The notes: generated by a model from the letters alone, not told the origin. Shown: positions 1 through 8,366, numbered from the stretch's first letter. The stretch: 64,000 bases of DNA from an uncultured Parabacteroides sp. (GCA_900541965.1 UQLN01000004.1:62001-126000), one strand, 5' to 3'. A program made the numbers and translations.

Positions 1-239
1 AGAACATTATCGATCAGGAACTGGAAATTGCAAAGGATAAAGCTCGCCAAGCCGGTAAGCCTGAGAATCTGTTGGATCGTATCGCTCAGGGTGCCCTGCA
101 GAAATATTACAAAGAAAACACTTTGTTGCAGCAGGAATTTGTCAAAGATGCAAAACTGACTATCGAACAATATCTGCACTCTGCAAATAAGGAACTGACT
201 GTAGTTGCTTTCAAACGTGTTACATTGAATGTAGACTAA
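1..239 (+). CDS. tsf: Elongation factor Ts, C-terminal part (5' truncated by window edge)
   Basis: The reading frame is open from base 3 to the TAA at 237-239 and encodes the last 78 residues of a translation factor. The end matches the C-terminal region of EF-Ts: an ELEIAKDKARQAGKPE-type helix, then KYYKENTLLQQEFVKD and a closing AFKRVTLNVD. EF-Ts recycles EF-Tu-GDP to EF-Tu-GTP in the cytoplasm. A strong hairpin terminator follows within 20 bases. The rpsB partner expected upstream lies outside the window. Confidence 0.9.
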   Translation, partial: NIIDQELEIAKDKARQAGKPENLLDRIAQGALQKYYKENTLLQQEFVKDAKLTIEQYLHSANKELTVVAFKRVTLNVD

Positions 240-257
240 TATAGCATGTCAATAAAC

Positions 258-295
258 AAAAAAAAGCTGCCGGAATTTCCGGCAGCTTTTTTTGT
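258..295 (+). terminator. Bidirectional intrinsic terminator after tsf
   Basis: An A-tract and AAAGCTGCCGG stem pairs with CCGGCAGCTTT around an AATT loop and is followed by a T-tract. It ends the plus-strand tsf transcript. It also lies directly behind the minus-strand gene at 296-862, so it probably works in both directions. Confidence 0.85.
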
Positions 296-862
296 TTAAA
301 ATCCGATCTGTATTCCCACATTACAAATCCCTTTATATCCGGCCCCGGCTTCCAGAAAGCCTGAGAACTTGTCATTCCCGAGCCTTATGGCTATCGGGTT
401 GACCTGGAATGCAAAGCCTGCTGCTTCCTGGGTAAATGCGGCACCTATGCTTGCTGTTCCGTATAATTTGAAGATACCGGATTTGATGTAGTAAACATCC
501 GCTCCTACCATTGTGGCAAACAAGTCATAATGAGTGGTTGAATTCTTTTCTGTTTGTTTAATCGGAATGTAAGTGAAATCTCCTCCTAAAGCAAAACGTT
601 CTCCTTCGAATAAATACCGGTAAGCCATTGAAAAAGATCCGGGAGCGCTCATCTCGGCATCCGGATGAAAGATTGCTCCTCCCATCAATATGTCCAGTAA
701 GCCGAAAGCAACAGTAGAGTAGAAGGCATCCCCGTAAGAGAGTTTGATTTGATTTCTTGCAAAATCATCATCAGAGGTCTGTGCCTGGAGTGCATGACTG
801 TTTCCTGTAAGTAGGATTGTCGCCATAATACAGCAAATAAATACTTTTTTTAAACATTTCAT
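296..862 (-). CDS. Predicted outer-membrane beta-barrel protein with signal peptide
   Basis: The product is 188 aa. A basic and hydrophobic signal peptide of about 27 residues ends near ALQAQ. After it come alternating hydrophobic/polar stretches with many Gly and aromatic residues (SYGDAFYSTVAFG, FSMAYRYLF, LGGDFTYIPI, GFLEAGAGYKG) and a C-terminal VGIQIGF, where the final Phe is typical of outer-membrane barrels. I do not recognise a specific family. It stands alone, facing tsf, and its 3' end touches the shared terminator. A role in the outer membrane is inferred; the ligand is unknown. Confidence 0.6.
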   Translation of the reverse strand: MKCLKKVFICCIMATILLTGNSHALQAQTSDDDFARNQIKLSYGDAFYSTVAFGLLDILMGGAIFHPDAEMSAPGSFSMAYRYLFEGERFALGGDFTYIPIKQTEKNSTTHYDLFATMVGADVYYIKSGIFKLYGTASIGAAFTQEAAGFAFQVNPIAIRLGNDKFSGFLEAGAGYKGICNVGIQIGF

Positions 863-1044
863 TGGAAAATGGTTTTTGTTGGTGAATAAAAGTGTTGTTA
901 TTTAATTGTAGATAGTAATAGTATAAGTACTTTGTTCCTTTATCTCCAAATTTTTACGACAGGTATATTATATCCGGGTCGTTTTAAATATTTAATTCTC
1001 GGAAGGTTAAAATTGGCTGTTTAAAGGCTAAAGTGTTAATATAT

Positions 1045-1071
1045 AAGGGGTACAATGATTATGTACCCCTT
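1045..1071 (-). terminator. Hairpin downstream of the aminotransferase gene
   Basis: A perfect 10-bp stem, AAGGGGTACA with TGTACCCCTT, has a 7-base loop. It lies about 20 bases beyond the minus-strand aminotransferase stop codon. The following T-tract is weak in both directions, so terminator function is likely but not certain. Confidence 0.6.
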
Positions 1072-1092
1072 TAAAGTATATAGATGAAATTC

Positions 1093-2286
1093 TTATTTTA
1101 AAGCGGCTAATGCTTCTTTAATGCGTTTAATAGCTTCAATCAGGTTTTCATCGGATGTTGCATATGAAAAACGAAGGCATTCGGGTGCACCGAATGCAGC
1201 GCCTCCTACAGTTGCCACATGTCCGACTTCCAGCAGGTACATAGCAAGGTCGGCTGCATTGTTTATTTTGCGGTCTCCGGCACTCTTGCCATAATAAGAG
1301 TTGACTTCAGGGAATAAGTAGAACGCTCCTTCCGGGACGTTCAGTTTCATGCCTGGTATTTCTTTGCACAAGCTGATAACCAAATCGCGGCGGCGTAAGA
1401 ATGCTTTACGCATTTCTTCTACACAACTCTGGTCGCCCGCAAAAGCAGCGACAGCAGCTTTCTGTGCGATAGAGCTGGCTCCTGAAGTATATTGTCCCTG
1501 TAATTTATTGCAAGCCTTTGCTATCCAAAGCGGAGCCGCAATAAATCCGATACGCCATCCTGTCATTGCATAGGCTTTTGAAACACCGTTTACAACAACT
1601 ACACGGTCTTTGATTTCCGGGAACTGTGCAATACTCTGGTGTGAGCCTACATAGTTGATATGCTCGTATATTTCGTCAGCGATGACAATAACATTTTCAT
1701 GTTTAGCAAGAACTGCAGCCAGACCTTTTAACTCTTCTTTGCTATATACGCTACCCGTCGGGTTGGATGGAGAGCAAAGAATCAATGCTTTAGTCTTTGG
1801 TGTAATAGCTGCTTCCAACTGAGCCGGAGTAATCTTGAAATCCTGGTCGATTCCTGCAGAAACAATAACGTTAGTACCTTCAGCCAGTTTTACCATTTCA
1901 ACATAACTTACCCAATATGGAGCGGGAACGATTACTTCGTCACCCGGGCCGATAATACTCAGTAAAGTATTACAAACAGACTGCTTTGCACCATTTGATA
2001 CAATAATCTGGTCTGTTGTATAATCCAGACCGTTTTCGTTTTTCAGTTTTGCAACGATGGCTTTGCGCAAGTCCATATATCCCGGAACCGGAGAATAGAA
2101 AGAAAAGTTATCATCGATAGCTTTCTTTGCTGCTTCCTTAATGTGGTCCGGAGTATAGAAGTCAGGTTCACCCACACTGAGATTGATTACATCAATACCT
2201 TGAGCTTTAAGCTCTGCACTTTTTTGAGACATCGCCAGCGTTTCTGAAGGCGACAAACTTGCTAAACGATCTGAAACTTGTGTCAT
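1093..2286 (-). CDS. Pyridoxal-phosphate aspartate/aromatic aminotransferase (class I)
   Basis: The 397-aa product has the normal length for family I aminotransferases. It contains NLSVGEPDFYTPDHI near the N-terminus, the CSPSNPTGSVYS substrate-site segment, ADEIYEH (the Asp that binds the PLP ring nitrogen) and VSKAYAMTGWRIGF with the PLP-binding Lys at residue 237, plus a late RFSYATS Arg motif. It probably transfers amino groups between aspartate and 2-oxoglutarate in the cytoplasm; related enzymes accept prephenate or aromatic acids. It is the last minus-strand gene of the lptF-like/ribBA group, 79 bp after ribBA. Confidence 0.88.
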   Translation of the reverse strand: MTQVSDRLASLSPSETLAMSQKSAELKAQGIDVINLSVGEPDFYTPDHIKEAAKKAIDDNFSFYSPVPGYMDLRKAIVAKLKNENGLDYTTDQIIVSNGAKQSVCNTLLSIIGPGDEVIVPAPYWVSYVEMVKLAEGTNVIVSAGIDQDFKITPAQLEAAITPKTKALILCSPSNPTGSVYSKEELKGLAAVLAKHENVIVIADEIYEHINYVGSHQSIAQFPEIKDRVVVVNGVSKAYAMTGWRIGFIAAPLWIAKACNKLQGQYTSGASSIAQKAAVAAFAGDQSCVEEMRKAFLRRRDLVISLCKEIPGMKLNVPEGAFYLFPEVNSYYGKSAGDRKINNAADLAMYLLEVGHVATVGGAAFGAPECLRFSYATSDENLIEAIKRIKEALAALK

Positions 2287-2365
2287 AACACTGTTTTTGT
2301 ATAGGTTATTTTAAAAATTGTTGCAAAAATAATTATAAATCAGTTCTTTTACAATAAACTGATAG

Positions 2366-3583
2366 TTATTTAATATTATGCAGGATGTGTCCCATACGTT
2401 CCTTCTTCGTTTTCATATAGAATTCATTATATGGATTGGGGGTCACTTCGATAGGGACATTTTCTATAACAGTCAACCCATAGGCTTCCAGACCAACACG
2501 TTTAACCGGATTATTAGTCATCAAGCGCATCTTGGTTACTCCTATGTGACGTAAAATTTGTGCACCTACCCCATAATCTCGTTCATCAGCCTGGTGTCCG
2601 AGGTGAAGATTTGCTTCAACCGTATCCAGCCCGTCTTCCTGTAGTTTGTATGCCTTCATTTTTTCCATCAGCCCGATTCCGCGCCCTTCCTGATTCAGAT
2701 AAACAATAACTCCTTTACCTTCTTTTTCAATCAGGCGCATGGCAGCATGTAATTGTTCCCCGCACTCGCAACGCATGGAACCGAAAATGTCGCCGGTAGC
2801 GCAAGAAGAGTGTACACGTACCAATACCGGTTCGTCTTTCTTAAATGTGCCTTTGATTAATGCGATATGTTCCAGCCCGTTGCTTTTCTGGCGGAATGGA
2901 ATCAGGCGGAAATGACCGTATTGGGTTGGCATATCTACTTCTACGCCATTCTCTACAATCGATTCTGTTTTCAGGCGGTATGCAATCAAATCTTTAATAC
3001 AAATGATTTTGATTCCAAATTTTTGAGCAACCTCATATAATTGAGGAAGACGTGCCATTGTTCCGTCTTCATTGATGATTTCAATCAGGGCTCCCGCAGG
3101 ATAAAGTCCGGCAAGACGTGCCAAGTCTACGGCTGCCTCGGTATGTCCGGCACGGCGGAGTACACCACGCGAACGGGCACGAAGCGGATTAATATGTCCA
3201 GGGCGTCCCAGATCACTTGGCTTTGTTTTCGGATCAGCCAGCGCGCGGATTGTTTCTGCACGGTCAAACATGGAAACCCCTGTAGTGCAGCCGCCTCCCA
3301 GTTTGTCTACAGTAATGGTGAAAGGTGTACCCAGCAATGAAGTATTATCCATCACCTGCATTTCCAGTTCCAGTTCCTGGCAACGTTCCTCTGTAATCGG
3401 AGCGCAAAGTACGCCGCGTCCGTGAGTCATCATGAAGTTCACCTTTTCAGGTGTTATTTTTTCAGCAGCAACGATAAAGTCTCCTTCGTTTTCGCGGTCT
3501 TCGTCATCCACGACAATCAGGAATTTACCTTCGCGAAAGTCTTCAATCGCTTCTTCAATGGTGTTTAATTTAATTTCGCTCAT
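2366..3583 (-). CDS. ribBA: Bifunctional 3,4-dihydroxy-2-butanone-4-phosphate synthase / GTP cyclohydrolase II
   Basis: The 405-aa product is a fusion of two riboflavin-pathway enzymes. Residues 1-200 are the RibB domain, with VVDDEDRENEGDF (acidic metal loop) and RRAGHTEAAVDL. Residues 205-400 are the RibA domain, with the zinc cysteines in SSCATGDIFGSMRCECG near residue 260 and the GRGIGLMEK loop that handles GTP. RibB makes the 4-carbon unit from ribulose-5-phosphate, and RibA opens GTP. Only 12 bp separate it from the permease gene upstream, so the two are probably co-transcribed. I saw no FMN riboswitch in front of it. Confidence 0.95.
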   Translation of the reverse strand: MSEIKLNTIEEAIEDFREGKFLIVVDDEDRENEGDFIVAAEKITPEKVNFMMTHGRGVLCAPITEERCQELELEMQVMDNTSLLGTPFTITVDKLGGGCTTGVSMFDRAETIRALADPKTKPSDLGRPGHINPLRARSRGVLRRAGHTEAAVDLARLAGLYPAGALIEIINEDGTMARLPQLYEVAQKFGIKIICIKDLIAYRLKTESIVENGVEVDMPTQYGHFRLIPFRQKSNGLEHIALIKGTFKKDEPVLVRVHSSCATGDIFGSMRCECGEQLHAAMRLIEKEGKGVIVYLNQEGRGIGLMEKMKAYKLQEDGLDTVEANLHLGHQADERDYGVGAQILRHIGVTKMRLMTNNPVKRVGLEAYGLTVIENVPIEVTPNPYNEFYMKTKKERMGHILHNIK

Positions 3584-3595
3584 ATCGTTTTTTTC

Positions 3596-5530
3596 TTAGT
3601 TGCTATTTTTAATTATGTCAATCAGTTCTCCACTTGTTTTTTGCAAAACTTTTATATCTTGCAGTAATAGTTTGCGTTGGTAGATGGCAAGCAAATAAAG
3701 AGGTACGCCTATAGGAAAGAAGATTGCTACGGCATATCCCATGTTCCCCTTAATTTTCTTACTTAAACGGTTATATCCACTGACTATTGGATAGTCCATC
3801 AATTTGTTGAGAACCAGTATTTTGTCGGAGTTTTCCAATTCTTCTATTATATTTTCCATTTCATCGGCTATTACTTCGACTTCTTTGTCGCGTCCGCCGT
3901 TTTTCCAGAAAGAAATATAATGTACCCAACGTTTATGGCTGGATAAATAATTTTTGCATTGGTCCATCAATTGTTCCAATCGGGGAATCATACTTTCGTA
4001 ATCCGGAGTGAAAATGATAACTTCCTTCCGTTCAATCTTTCTTCCGCTTCGTTTTCCGATCAAGGCTTTGAAAGCATTCATATAAGTGTCTGCATTTAGA
4101 ATGACAGAGTCTTTTACCGCCTTGTAGGTCAGGAATATTCCTAAAGGAGCCAATACTGCCGAACTCAGCCACATACCTTGCCATGCCGCCCAAACTCCGT
4201 CGCGCGCCATTTTGAACCCGATATTATTGATAATATAATAGAAGATGAAAAGGAATACAGAAAGAACGACAGGCACACCCAATCCTCCCTTGCGGATAAT
4301 TGCTCCCAAGGGAGCTCCGATGAAAAAGAAAACCAAGCAAGCAAACGAAACAGTGAATTTGTTATGCCATTCCGTCATATGACGTCGCAGGTTGTATCCT
4401 TCGTCGCCTAATGTTGCAGCTTTGAAGAAATAGTCGCCGCGTTGCGTTTCGATATTGGATTTGGCACGTGATAATAGAGATGCCTTTTCGCTGGGATTTT
4501 GTGCAAGGAACAGGCTATCGTAATTCATTATGACTGTCTTTTCTCTTTCTTTTTGTTTTATTTCCGTGCCCTGTTTTTTGTTTGCAGTTTCTTTTTTTGC
4601 CGGTTCAGGCTTGTCAAGTGTCTTCCTGTATGAAGTCCTGAATACATTAGTTGCATTGATAGACCGTATGCTATCCAGGCGAACCGACATCGAATCGATA
4701 GATTGCTGGAGGCTTTTCATATTTTTCCCCATATACTGGTTCTGCATGAACGATTCGTCTGTACGCGAGAAGTTCGCATTGAAATCGATCAGGATGTCTC
4801 TGGAAGAGAACGTTTCGCGACGATAGGGAACCGATGTTTGCTTGATACCTGTAGACGATTGGTTTTTCAGGTTGGCAAAGGATTCGCCATTATATAAGGA
4901 AAGAACCAGGAATTTTTTATCTTCGGACATTTTCAACCTTCCGGAATCGGCAACCATTACGCTGGCATTATTGAAACCGTTGGAAAAGTCGTAAATCATC
5001 AGGTCTTTAAGTAGTCCTGTTTTGTTGTCTTTTTGTTTTACATATACATTATATCCGGTGATTTCTCCATAAAAAGTGCCTTCGGGAATATCCAGTTCCG
5101 GTGATTTCTGGCGCATGGAGTAGAGGAGCGTATATAGTTTAACCTGTACGACAGGCATCACATTGTTTTGAAAGAAGAAGGCGCCGACAGCTACAAAGCT
5201 AATTGTAATAATCAAAGGGCGCATGATGCTTATTAAAGATCCGCCTGCCGATTTCATTGCAAGCAACTCTAAGCGCTCGCCCAGATTCCCGAACGTCATC
5301 AACGAGGCAAGCAGAATTGCAAGTGGCAAAGCCATGGGGACAAGGAATAGTGCCGCATACATAAACATCTCAGCTAATATGGGGATGCCTAAACCTTTAC
5401 CGACCATATCGTCGATATATCTCCATAAAAACTGCATCAACACAATAAACAGACAAATGCCGAATGTCATGAAAAACAACGGCAGAAATGTCTGCAACAT
5501 AAATGTATATAATCGTTTTATTTTTAGCAT
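3596..5530 (-). CDS. LptF/LptG (YjgP/YjgQ) family permease
   Basis: The 644-aa inner-membrane protein has N-terminal membrane segments (about residues 10-120) with the typical LLASLMTFGNLGERLELLAMKSAG region. A periplasmic jelly-roll part follows (ITGYNVYVKQKDNKTG, DILIDFNANFSRTDE), with a charged Lys/Glu-rich insertion near residue 310. Further membrane helices (FACLVFFFIGAPLGAIIRKGGLG) and a long cytoplasmic C-terminal tail complete it. LptF/G form the permease of the LptB2FG exporter that lifts LPS from the inner membrane. At 644 aa it is much longer than the roughly 360 aa of enterobacterial LptF/G, which is usual in Bacteroidetes. It heads the operon with ribBA. Confidence 0.85.
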   Translation of the reverse strand: MLKIKRLYTFMLQTFLPLFFMTFGICLFIVLMQFLWRYIDDMVGKGLGIPILAEMFMYAALFLVPMALPLAILLASLMTFGNLGERLELLAMKSAGGSLISIMRPLIITISFVAVGAFFFQNNVMPVVQVKLYTLLYSMRQKSPELDIPEGTFYGEITGYNVYVKQKDNKTGLLKDLMIYDFSNGFNNASVMVADSGRLKMSEDKKFLVLSLYNGESFANLKNQSSTGIKQTSVPYRRETFSSRDILIDFNANFSRTDESFMQNQYMGKNMKSLQQSIDSMSVRLDSIRSINATNVFRTSYRKTLDKPEPAKKETANKKQGTEIKQKEREKTVIMNYDSLFLAQNPSEKASLLSRAKSNIETQRGDYFFKAATLGDEGYNLRRHMTEWHNKFTVSFACLVFFFIGAPLGAIIRKGGLGVPVVLSVFLFIFYYIINNIGFKMARDGVWAAWQGMWLSSAVLAPLGIFLTYKAVKDSVILNADTYMNAFKALIGKRSGRKIERKEVIIFTPDYESMIPRLEQLMDQCKNYLSSHKRWVHYISFWKNGGRDKEVEVIADEMENIIEELENSDKILVLNKLMDYPIVSGYNRLSKKIKGNMGYAVAIFFPIGVPLYLLAIYQRKLLLQDIKVLQKTSGELIDIIKNSN

Positions 5531-5553
5531 TACGAATTATCCGATTGACGGGA

Positions 5554-5561
5554 CAAAAGTA
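5554..5561 (-). promoter_or_regulatory. Predicted -7 box for the LptF/G-ribBA operon
   Basis: On the minus strand the sequence reads TACTTTTG, an exact TAnnTTTG match, 24 bp ahead of the ATG. No clear -33 TTTG is visible. Confidence 0.5.
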
Positions 5562-5604
5562 GTGTAAAAAACGATAGAAACCCTATAGAAATCACTAAAA
5601 CAAT

Positions 5605-5988
5605 CTAAATGCCTAATGTCCGTTTCAGTGCTTCTACCTGTGTATCCCATAATTCTATCGAATCAGTCTTCTCGTCCGGCTCGGCAAAATCGGTAATCTC
5701 AAGGCTGGTGCTTCCGGTCAGTTCGATTGTATGGATATAAAATTCAAAGTAGGCATTTTCATCTTCTTCATCCGTCCAGCGGAAGCGGATAGTGACTTCC
5801 GGCTTTAGGAAGAGTACTTCCGCCTTTTCTTCTGTCTTATCCCATTTAAATGTGTATGTAGTATCATTAATAGTGACATCGTCTGCAAACCAGGCAGATA
5901 GTCCCGGAGGGGTGGTGATTTGATTCCATAAGCTCCTTTTTGAAACTTTATCGAAAACATATTCGATATGAAACTTTTCCTTATTCAT
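5605..5988 (-). CDS. START-like (SRPBCC superfamily) domain protein
   Basis: The product is 127 aa. It starts with FHIEYVFDKVSKRSLWNQITTPPGLSAWFADDV, the opening strand and helix typical of AHSA1/START-like folds. Alternating strands follow (YTFKWDKTEEKAEVLFL, VTIRFRW, YFEFYIHTIELTGSTSLEITDF), then a long C-terminal helix (IELWDTQVEALKRTLG). It is a single-domain cytoplasmic protein; the bound ligand is unknown. It stands alone between the LptF/G operon and the tRNA gene. Confidence 0.75.
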   Translation of the reverse strand: MNKEKFHIEYVFDKVSKRSLWNQITTPPGLSAWFADDVTINDTTYTFKWDKTEEKAEVLFLKPEVTIRFRWTDEEDENAYFEFYIHTIELTGSTSLEITDFAEPDEKTDSIELWDTQVEALKRTLGI

Positions 5989-6136
5989 GTATATATCGTG
6001 TTAATTGCGCACCAAGTTACTAAAAGAATCAAGATATTCAAAATAATTGTAAGAATTATGATGAGAAAAAAGTCTCTCAGGATTAACCTGTTAAAAGGAA
6101 AAGTTAAATTGGCTGCAATTTTTTTTCTTCAAAGTG

Positions 6137-6167
6137 TTGCACAGTCTAAAAATAAGTTCTACTTTTG
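6137..6167 (+). promoter_or_regulatory. Promoter of tRNA-Met
   Basis: A -33 TTG at 6137-6139 and a -7 TACTTTTG at 6160-6167, separated by 20 bp, match the Bacteroides primary sigma-factor consensus. Transcription should start about 35 bases ahead of the tRNA. Confidence 0.75.
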
Positions 6168-6207
6168 CAGCGTCAATAAGGGAATTGATACTTATTACAA
6201 ACATGAT

Positions 6208-6281
6208 GGCGAGATAGCTCAGCTGGTTAGAGCGCATGATTCATAATCATGAGGTCCCCGGTTCAATCCCGGGTCTCGCTA
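6208..6281 (+). tRNA. tRNA-Met (anticodon CAT)
   Basis: A full cloverleaf can be drawn: acceptor GGCGAGA/TCTCGCT (first pair G-U), D stem GCTC/GAGC, anticodon stem CATGA/TCATG with loop TTCATAA (CAT at 6242-6244), T stem CCCGG/CCGGG with loop TTCAATC, and discriminator A. No CCA is encoded. The lack of initiator features suggests elongator Met. A tRNA-Ile with a lysidine-modified CAT anticodon cannot be excluded from sequence alone. Confidence 0.93.
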
Positions 6282-6283
6282 CA

Positions 6284-6323
6284 AAATAGCCTCAAAATCA
6301 TTTGATTTTGAGGCTATTTTTTT
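6284..6323 (+). terminator. Terminator of tRNA-Met
   Basis: A 17-bp perfect stem (AAATAGCCTCAAAATCA and its complement) with a 2-base loop and a T-tract begins three bases after the tRNA. Confidence 0.9.
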
Positions 6324-6524
6324 GAAATACCGTAAGCCTGTCAGGGTGAACCCGGTTTTGTATTTCTACTATTCTCAAACAGACTCTGAGCTATTCTTTC
6401 TTTTTTAAGCGATAACGGTTTGAATTTAAAAAAAGAACGAACCAAAATTGAAATTTCATGATTGACTCTAGCAAAGGTAAGAATAAAAGAGTTATTAGGC
6501 GTGTAGTTTGATACATTTATAAAG

Positions 6525-6558
6525 AAAGAGCGGACAGTTTTATGGCTATCCGCTCTTT
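6525..6558. terminator. Orphan terminator-like hairpin
   Basis: A perfect 10-bp stem, AAAGAGCGGA with TCCGCTCTTT, encloses a 14-base loop. It lies more than 200 bp past the tRNA terminator and more than 280 bp past the terminator of the FimB-like gene, so it ends no gene I can see. A small untranslated RNA is one explanation. Confidence 0.5.
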
Positions 6559-6795
6559 ATGATAATTATGTAACCTCGCGGTTATATTAATTAGGTTTGC
6601 TTGTAAGAATTAAGGGATTCATACAAACAGAGTATAGGGTAAAATTTCACAAATTGTATTGTGTTTTTTTTCTGTTACAAAAGTAAGAGATTCAATAAAA
6701 CGAAATAGCAGGTATTCCTTTCATACAACAATGGTGTTTGTGTCATGTCTGATAATCAGTCACTTGTAGTATATATTGGCTTTTGTTAACTATAT

Positions 6796-6827
6796 GTAAT
6801 CCTATCAATTAGATGGTAATCCTATCA
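6796..6827 (+). promoter_or_regulatory. Direct-repeat operator-like pair, site 1
   Basis: Two identical 12-mers GTAATCCTATCA at 6796-6807 and 6816-6827 are spaced 20 bp start to start. They belong to the GTATTTCTATCA-like motif family found across the fimbrial locus and lie about 90 bp beyond the stop of the FimB-like gene, as site 2 does for the second copy. Confidence 0.5.
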
Positions 6828-6844
6828 TTGTGGTTGGTGTATTT

Positions 6845-6886
6845 GAAAAAAATCCCGGAGATTCAGAAATATCCGAATGTCCGGGA
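6845..6886 (-). terminator. Terminator of the first FimB-like gene
   Basis: On the minus strand an outer CCCGGA/TCCGGG stem with an inner ATTC/GAAT stem is followed by seven T. It lies about 30 bases after the stop codon. Confidence 0.75.
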
Positions 6887-6917
6887 ATATGCATATAAAA
6901 AAATTGAGGGTCAAAAA

Positions 6918-7844
6918 TTAAATTGTAACATATTGAGAAGCTGTGCTCCAAGGAGAAACAGTAAGACTATAATTCTTTTTTGAAAGGTCAAAAATAAATG
7001 TAGCTTGTTCTCCTTCGTTTACAGACGCGATCTCTGAATTTTGGCTTTTTTCGCTGGAAAAAATCAAATTACCGTCTTTGTAAAGCTCTACAACGATATC
7101 AGAAGATGGTAAAATAGCTGCTTTCTTAGAAATTAAATAACCGTTTTCATTTATTGTAGCCGGAATAATATATTCTACATCCGAACCGGTCAATTCTCCG
7201 TTGTAATTGAAAGAACTTTTTGTTTTCTTGATTTTGTAATAAAAATCACCTTCTGTGGAATCATAAACCTTAATGATGCCTTTTGTCAAAAGGGAAATAG
7301 AAGCAACTTTGCGTTCTATTTTTAATTCTTGTGCAACAGCTTTTGTTGCAGGACGACTGATTGTTGCCTGGCCATAGAACAAATCACTGGGGAAGTTACT
7401 TGCTATGCCATTGTTATGCTTTAAACTAACTTGTAAGTCGGAGATAATATTAGCCTGGTTCATGGAGGAAATTTCTTCATTTTCGTCTGAAATGCCAGCC
7501 CATGCCACGACTGTGATTTTGGATGCGCCCGGACAATTGATGTCTACGGCTTTACCCTGTAATAAATAATCTTTATTGATTGTCAGTTGTTGGTAGAAAT
7601 CATTGTTTTCGTCAAAAACAAATAATGTAGTATTTTCTACATCACCATCAGCTGTAATGTCTTTATTTTCTGAATATGCTTTGAGAACTACAGAGAAAGG
7701 AACTTCTACTGAAGAAGTAGCTATTTCGTTTGTACCGTTACTTACGATAGCATCGTTGTCTGCAGAACAACTAGAGAAAGATATTGTTGTAATAATTGTA
7801 AAAATAGACAACAAACAATTTGTGAAAATTTTACCCTTTTTCAT
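6918..7844 (-). CDS. FimB/Mfa2-like fimbrial anchor lipoprotein, copy 1
   Basis: The product is 308 aa. A lipoprotein signal ends in the lipobox SFSSC (Cys26). The rest fits the FimB/Mfa2 family: VEVPFSVVLKAYSENKDI, TTLFVFDENNDFYQQL, ITVVAWAGISDENEE, DLFYGQATI, ELKIERKVASISLLTKGI, and a C-terminal FDLSKKNYSLTVSPW strand. Family members anchor and cap type V pili at the outer membrane. It is a tandem paralog of the gene at 8367-9296, with about four in five residues the same by eye. It has its own leader and terminator and is oriented away from the regulator and fimbrillin operon. An inverted repeat GCATATAAAAAATT-AGGGT lies just outside both ends. Confidence 0.8.
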   Translation of the reverse strand: MKKGKIFTNCLLSIFTIITTISFSSCSADNDAIVSNGTNEIATSSVEVPFSVVLKAYSENKDITADGDVENTTLFVFDENNDFYQQLTINKDYLLQGKAVDINCPGASKITVVAWAGISDENEEISSMNQANIISDLQVSLKHNNGIASNFPSDLFYGQATISRPATKAVAQELKIERKVASISLLTKGIIKVYDSTEGDFYYKIKKTKSSFNYNGELTGSDVEYIIPATINENGYLISKKAAILPSSDIVVELYKDGNLIFSSEKSQNSEIASVNEGEQATFIFDLSKKNYSLTVSPWSTASQYVTI

Positions 7845-7945
7845 AACCCTAATTTTTTATATGCGTTAAACTTACCCTATACTCTTCAGGAAAACTATTC
7901 AAGATTAAGACCCTCATCGAAATCTCTTGTTTCCTGTTGATGTTG
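7845..7945 (-). other. Conserved 5' leader of FimB-like copy 1
   Basis: About 100 nt separate the -7 box from the ATG. The segment with GATGAGGGTCTTAATCTTGAATAG and a following CCT...TATAGGG element is nearly identical in the leader of copy 2 (9297-9399). It can form small GAGGG/CCCT and CCCT/AGGG-type hairpins. Conservation outside the coding frame suggests a function in RNA or recent duplication. Confidence 0.45.
7846..7864 (-). repeat. Inverted repeat arm flanking FimB-like copy 1 (start side)
   Basis: The minus strand reads GCATATAAAAAATTAGGGT. The partner arm GCATATAAAAAAATTGAGGG(T) is at 6891-6911 on the plus strand, seven bases beyond the stop codon. The two arms frame the whole coding sequence. 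Confidence 0.5.
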
Positions 7946-7953
7946 CAAACATA
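7946..7953 (-). promoter_or_regulatory. -7 box of FimB-like copy 1
   Basis: The minus strand reads TATGTTTG (TAnnTTTG). It lies at the same place relative to the gene as TATATTTG in copy 2. No clear -33 box is seen, so activation by a regulator is plausible. Confidence 0.55.
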
Positions 7954-8040
7954 GAATGTTCTTTTGATATTATTGCTATTTTTATGTTTAAAATAGGTTA
8001 AATCAATCAAAATAATAGGCGAGGATATCATGTAGTGGTG

Positions 8041-8073
8041 GTTATTCTCTCAAAACGGATAGTGTTTCTATTA
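8041..8073 (+). promoter_or_regulatory. Operator-like pair, site 3
   Basis: GTTATTCTCTCA (8041-8052) and GTGTTTCTATTA (8062-8073) are spaced 21 bp. They match the GTATTTCTATCA family less exactly and lie about 90 bp upstream of the -7 box of FimB-like copy 1, in reverse orientation to that gene. Confidence 0.35.
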
Positions 8074-8243
8074 TTATATGATACTTTTGACCTGCTTGGC
8101 ATCATTTGTTTTGTTTCTTACTGTAGTGGATGTGACATGAATACAATCTAAATTTGATAGAAACAGCGTGCATGAGGCGTGTGTCTTGGTTACTCTGGAA
8201 GGTTTTATTTTTCAAGAGGTATAAAGTAGACTTTTTTCAAATG

Positions 8244-8276
8244 GTAATACTATCATAAACAGGTGTAAACCTATCA
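8244..8276 (+). promoter_or_regulatory. Operator-like pair, site 2
   Basis: GTAATACTATCA (8244-8255) and GTAAACCTATCA (8265-8276) are spaced 21 bp. The pair lies about 90 bp beyond the stop codon of FimB-like copy 2, matching the position of site 1 after copy 1. Confidence 0.5.
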
Positions 8277-8293
8277 CTAAGAATCGCATATTT

Positions 8294-8334
8294 GAAAAAA
8301 AAGAGCGCACACGCGGAACAATCCGGGTGTACGC
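8294..8334 (-). terminator. Terminator of the second FimB-like gene
   Basis: On the minus strand a GCG-ACAC-GGA stem pairs with TCC-GTGT-CGC and is followed by a T-rich tract. It occupies the same place as the terminator of copy 1 but has a different stem sequence. Confidence 0.7.
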
Positions 8335-8340
8335 CAATAT

Positions 8341-8360
8341 GCATATAAAAAATTGAGGGT
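8341..8360 (+). repeat. Inverted repeat arm flanking FimB-like copy 2 (stop side)
   Basis: GCATATAAAAAATTGAGGGT lies seven bases past the stop codon. Its partner is at 9298-9320, reading GCATATAAAAAAACATTAGGGG on the minus strand, just ahead of the start codon. Confidence 0.5.
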
Positions 8361-8366
8361 CTAAAA

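Larger units (their letters stand above)
6324..6917. other. AT-rich non-coding stretch between the tRNA and the first FimB-like gene
   Basis: I see no gene here. It holds an unassigned hairpin (6525-6558), a pair of perfect 12-bp direct repeats (6796-6827) and the terminator of the minus-strand FimB-like gene (6845-6886). The leading edge of the AT-rich accessory region begins here, directly after the tRNA. Confidence 0.6.

Noticed and set aside
6208..6281. tRNA-Met as attachment site with a duplicated 3' end
   Set aside because: I looked for a second copy of the tRNA 3' sequence around 23-26 kb and found none, and no integrase gene is visible, so an att site cannot be supported.
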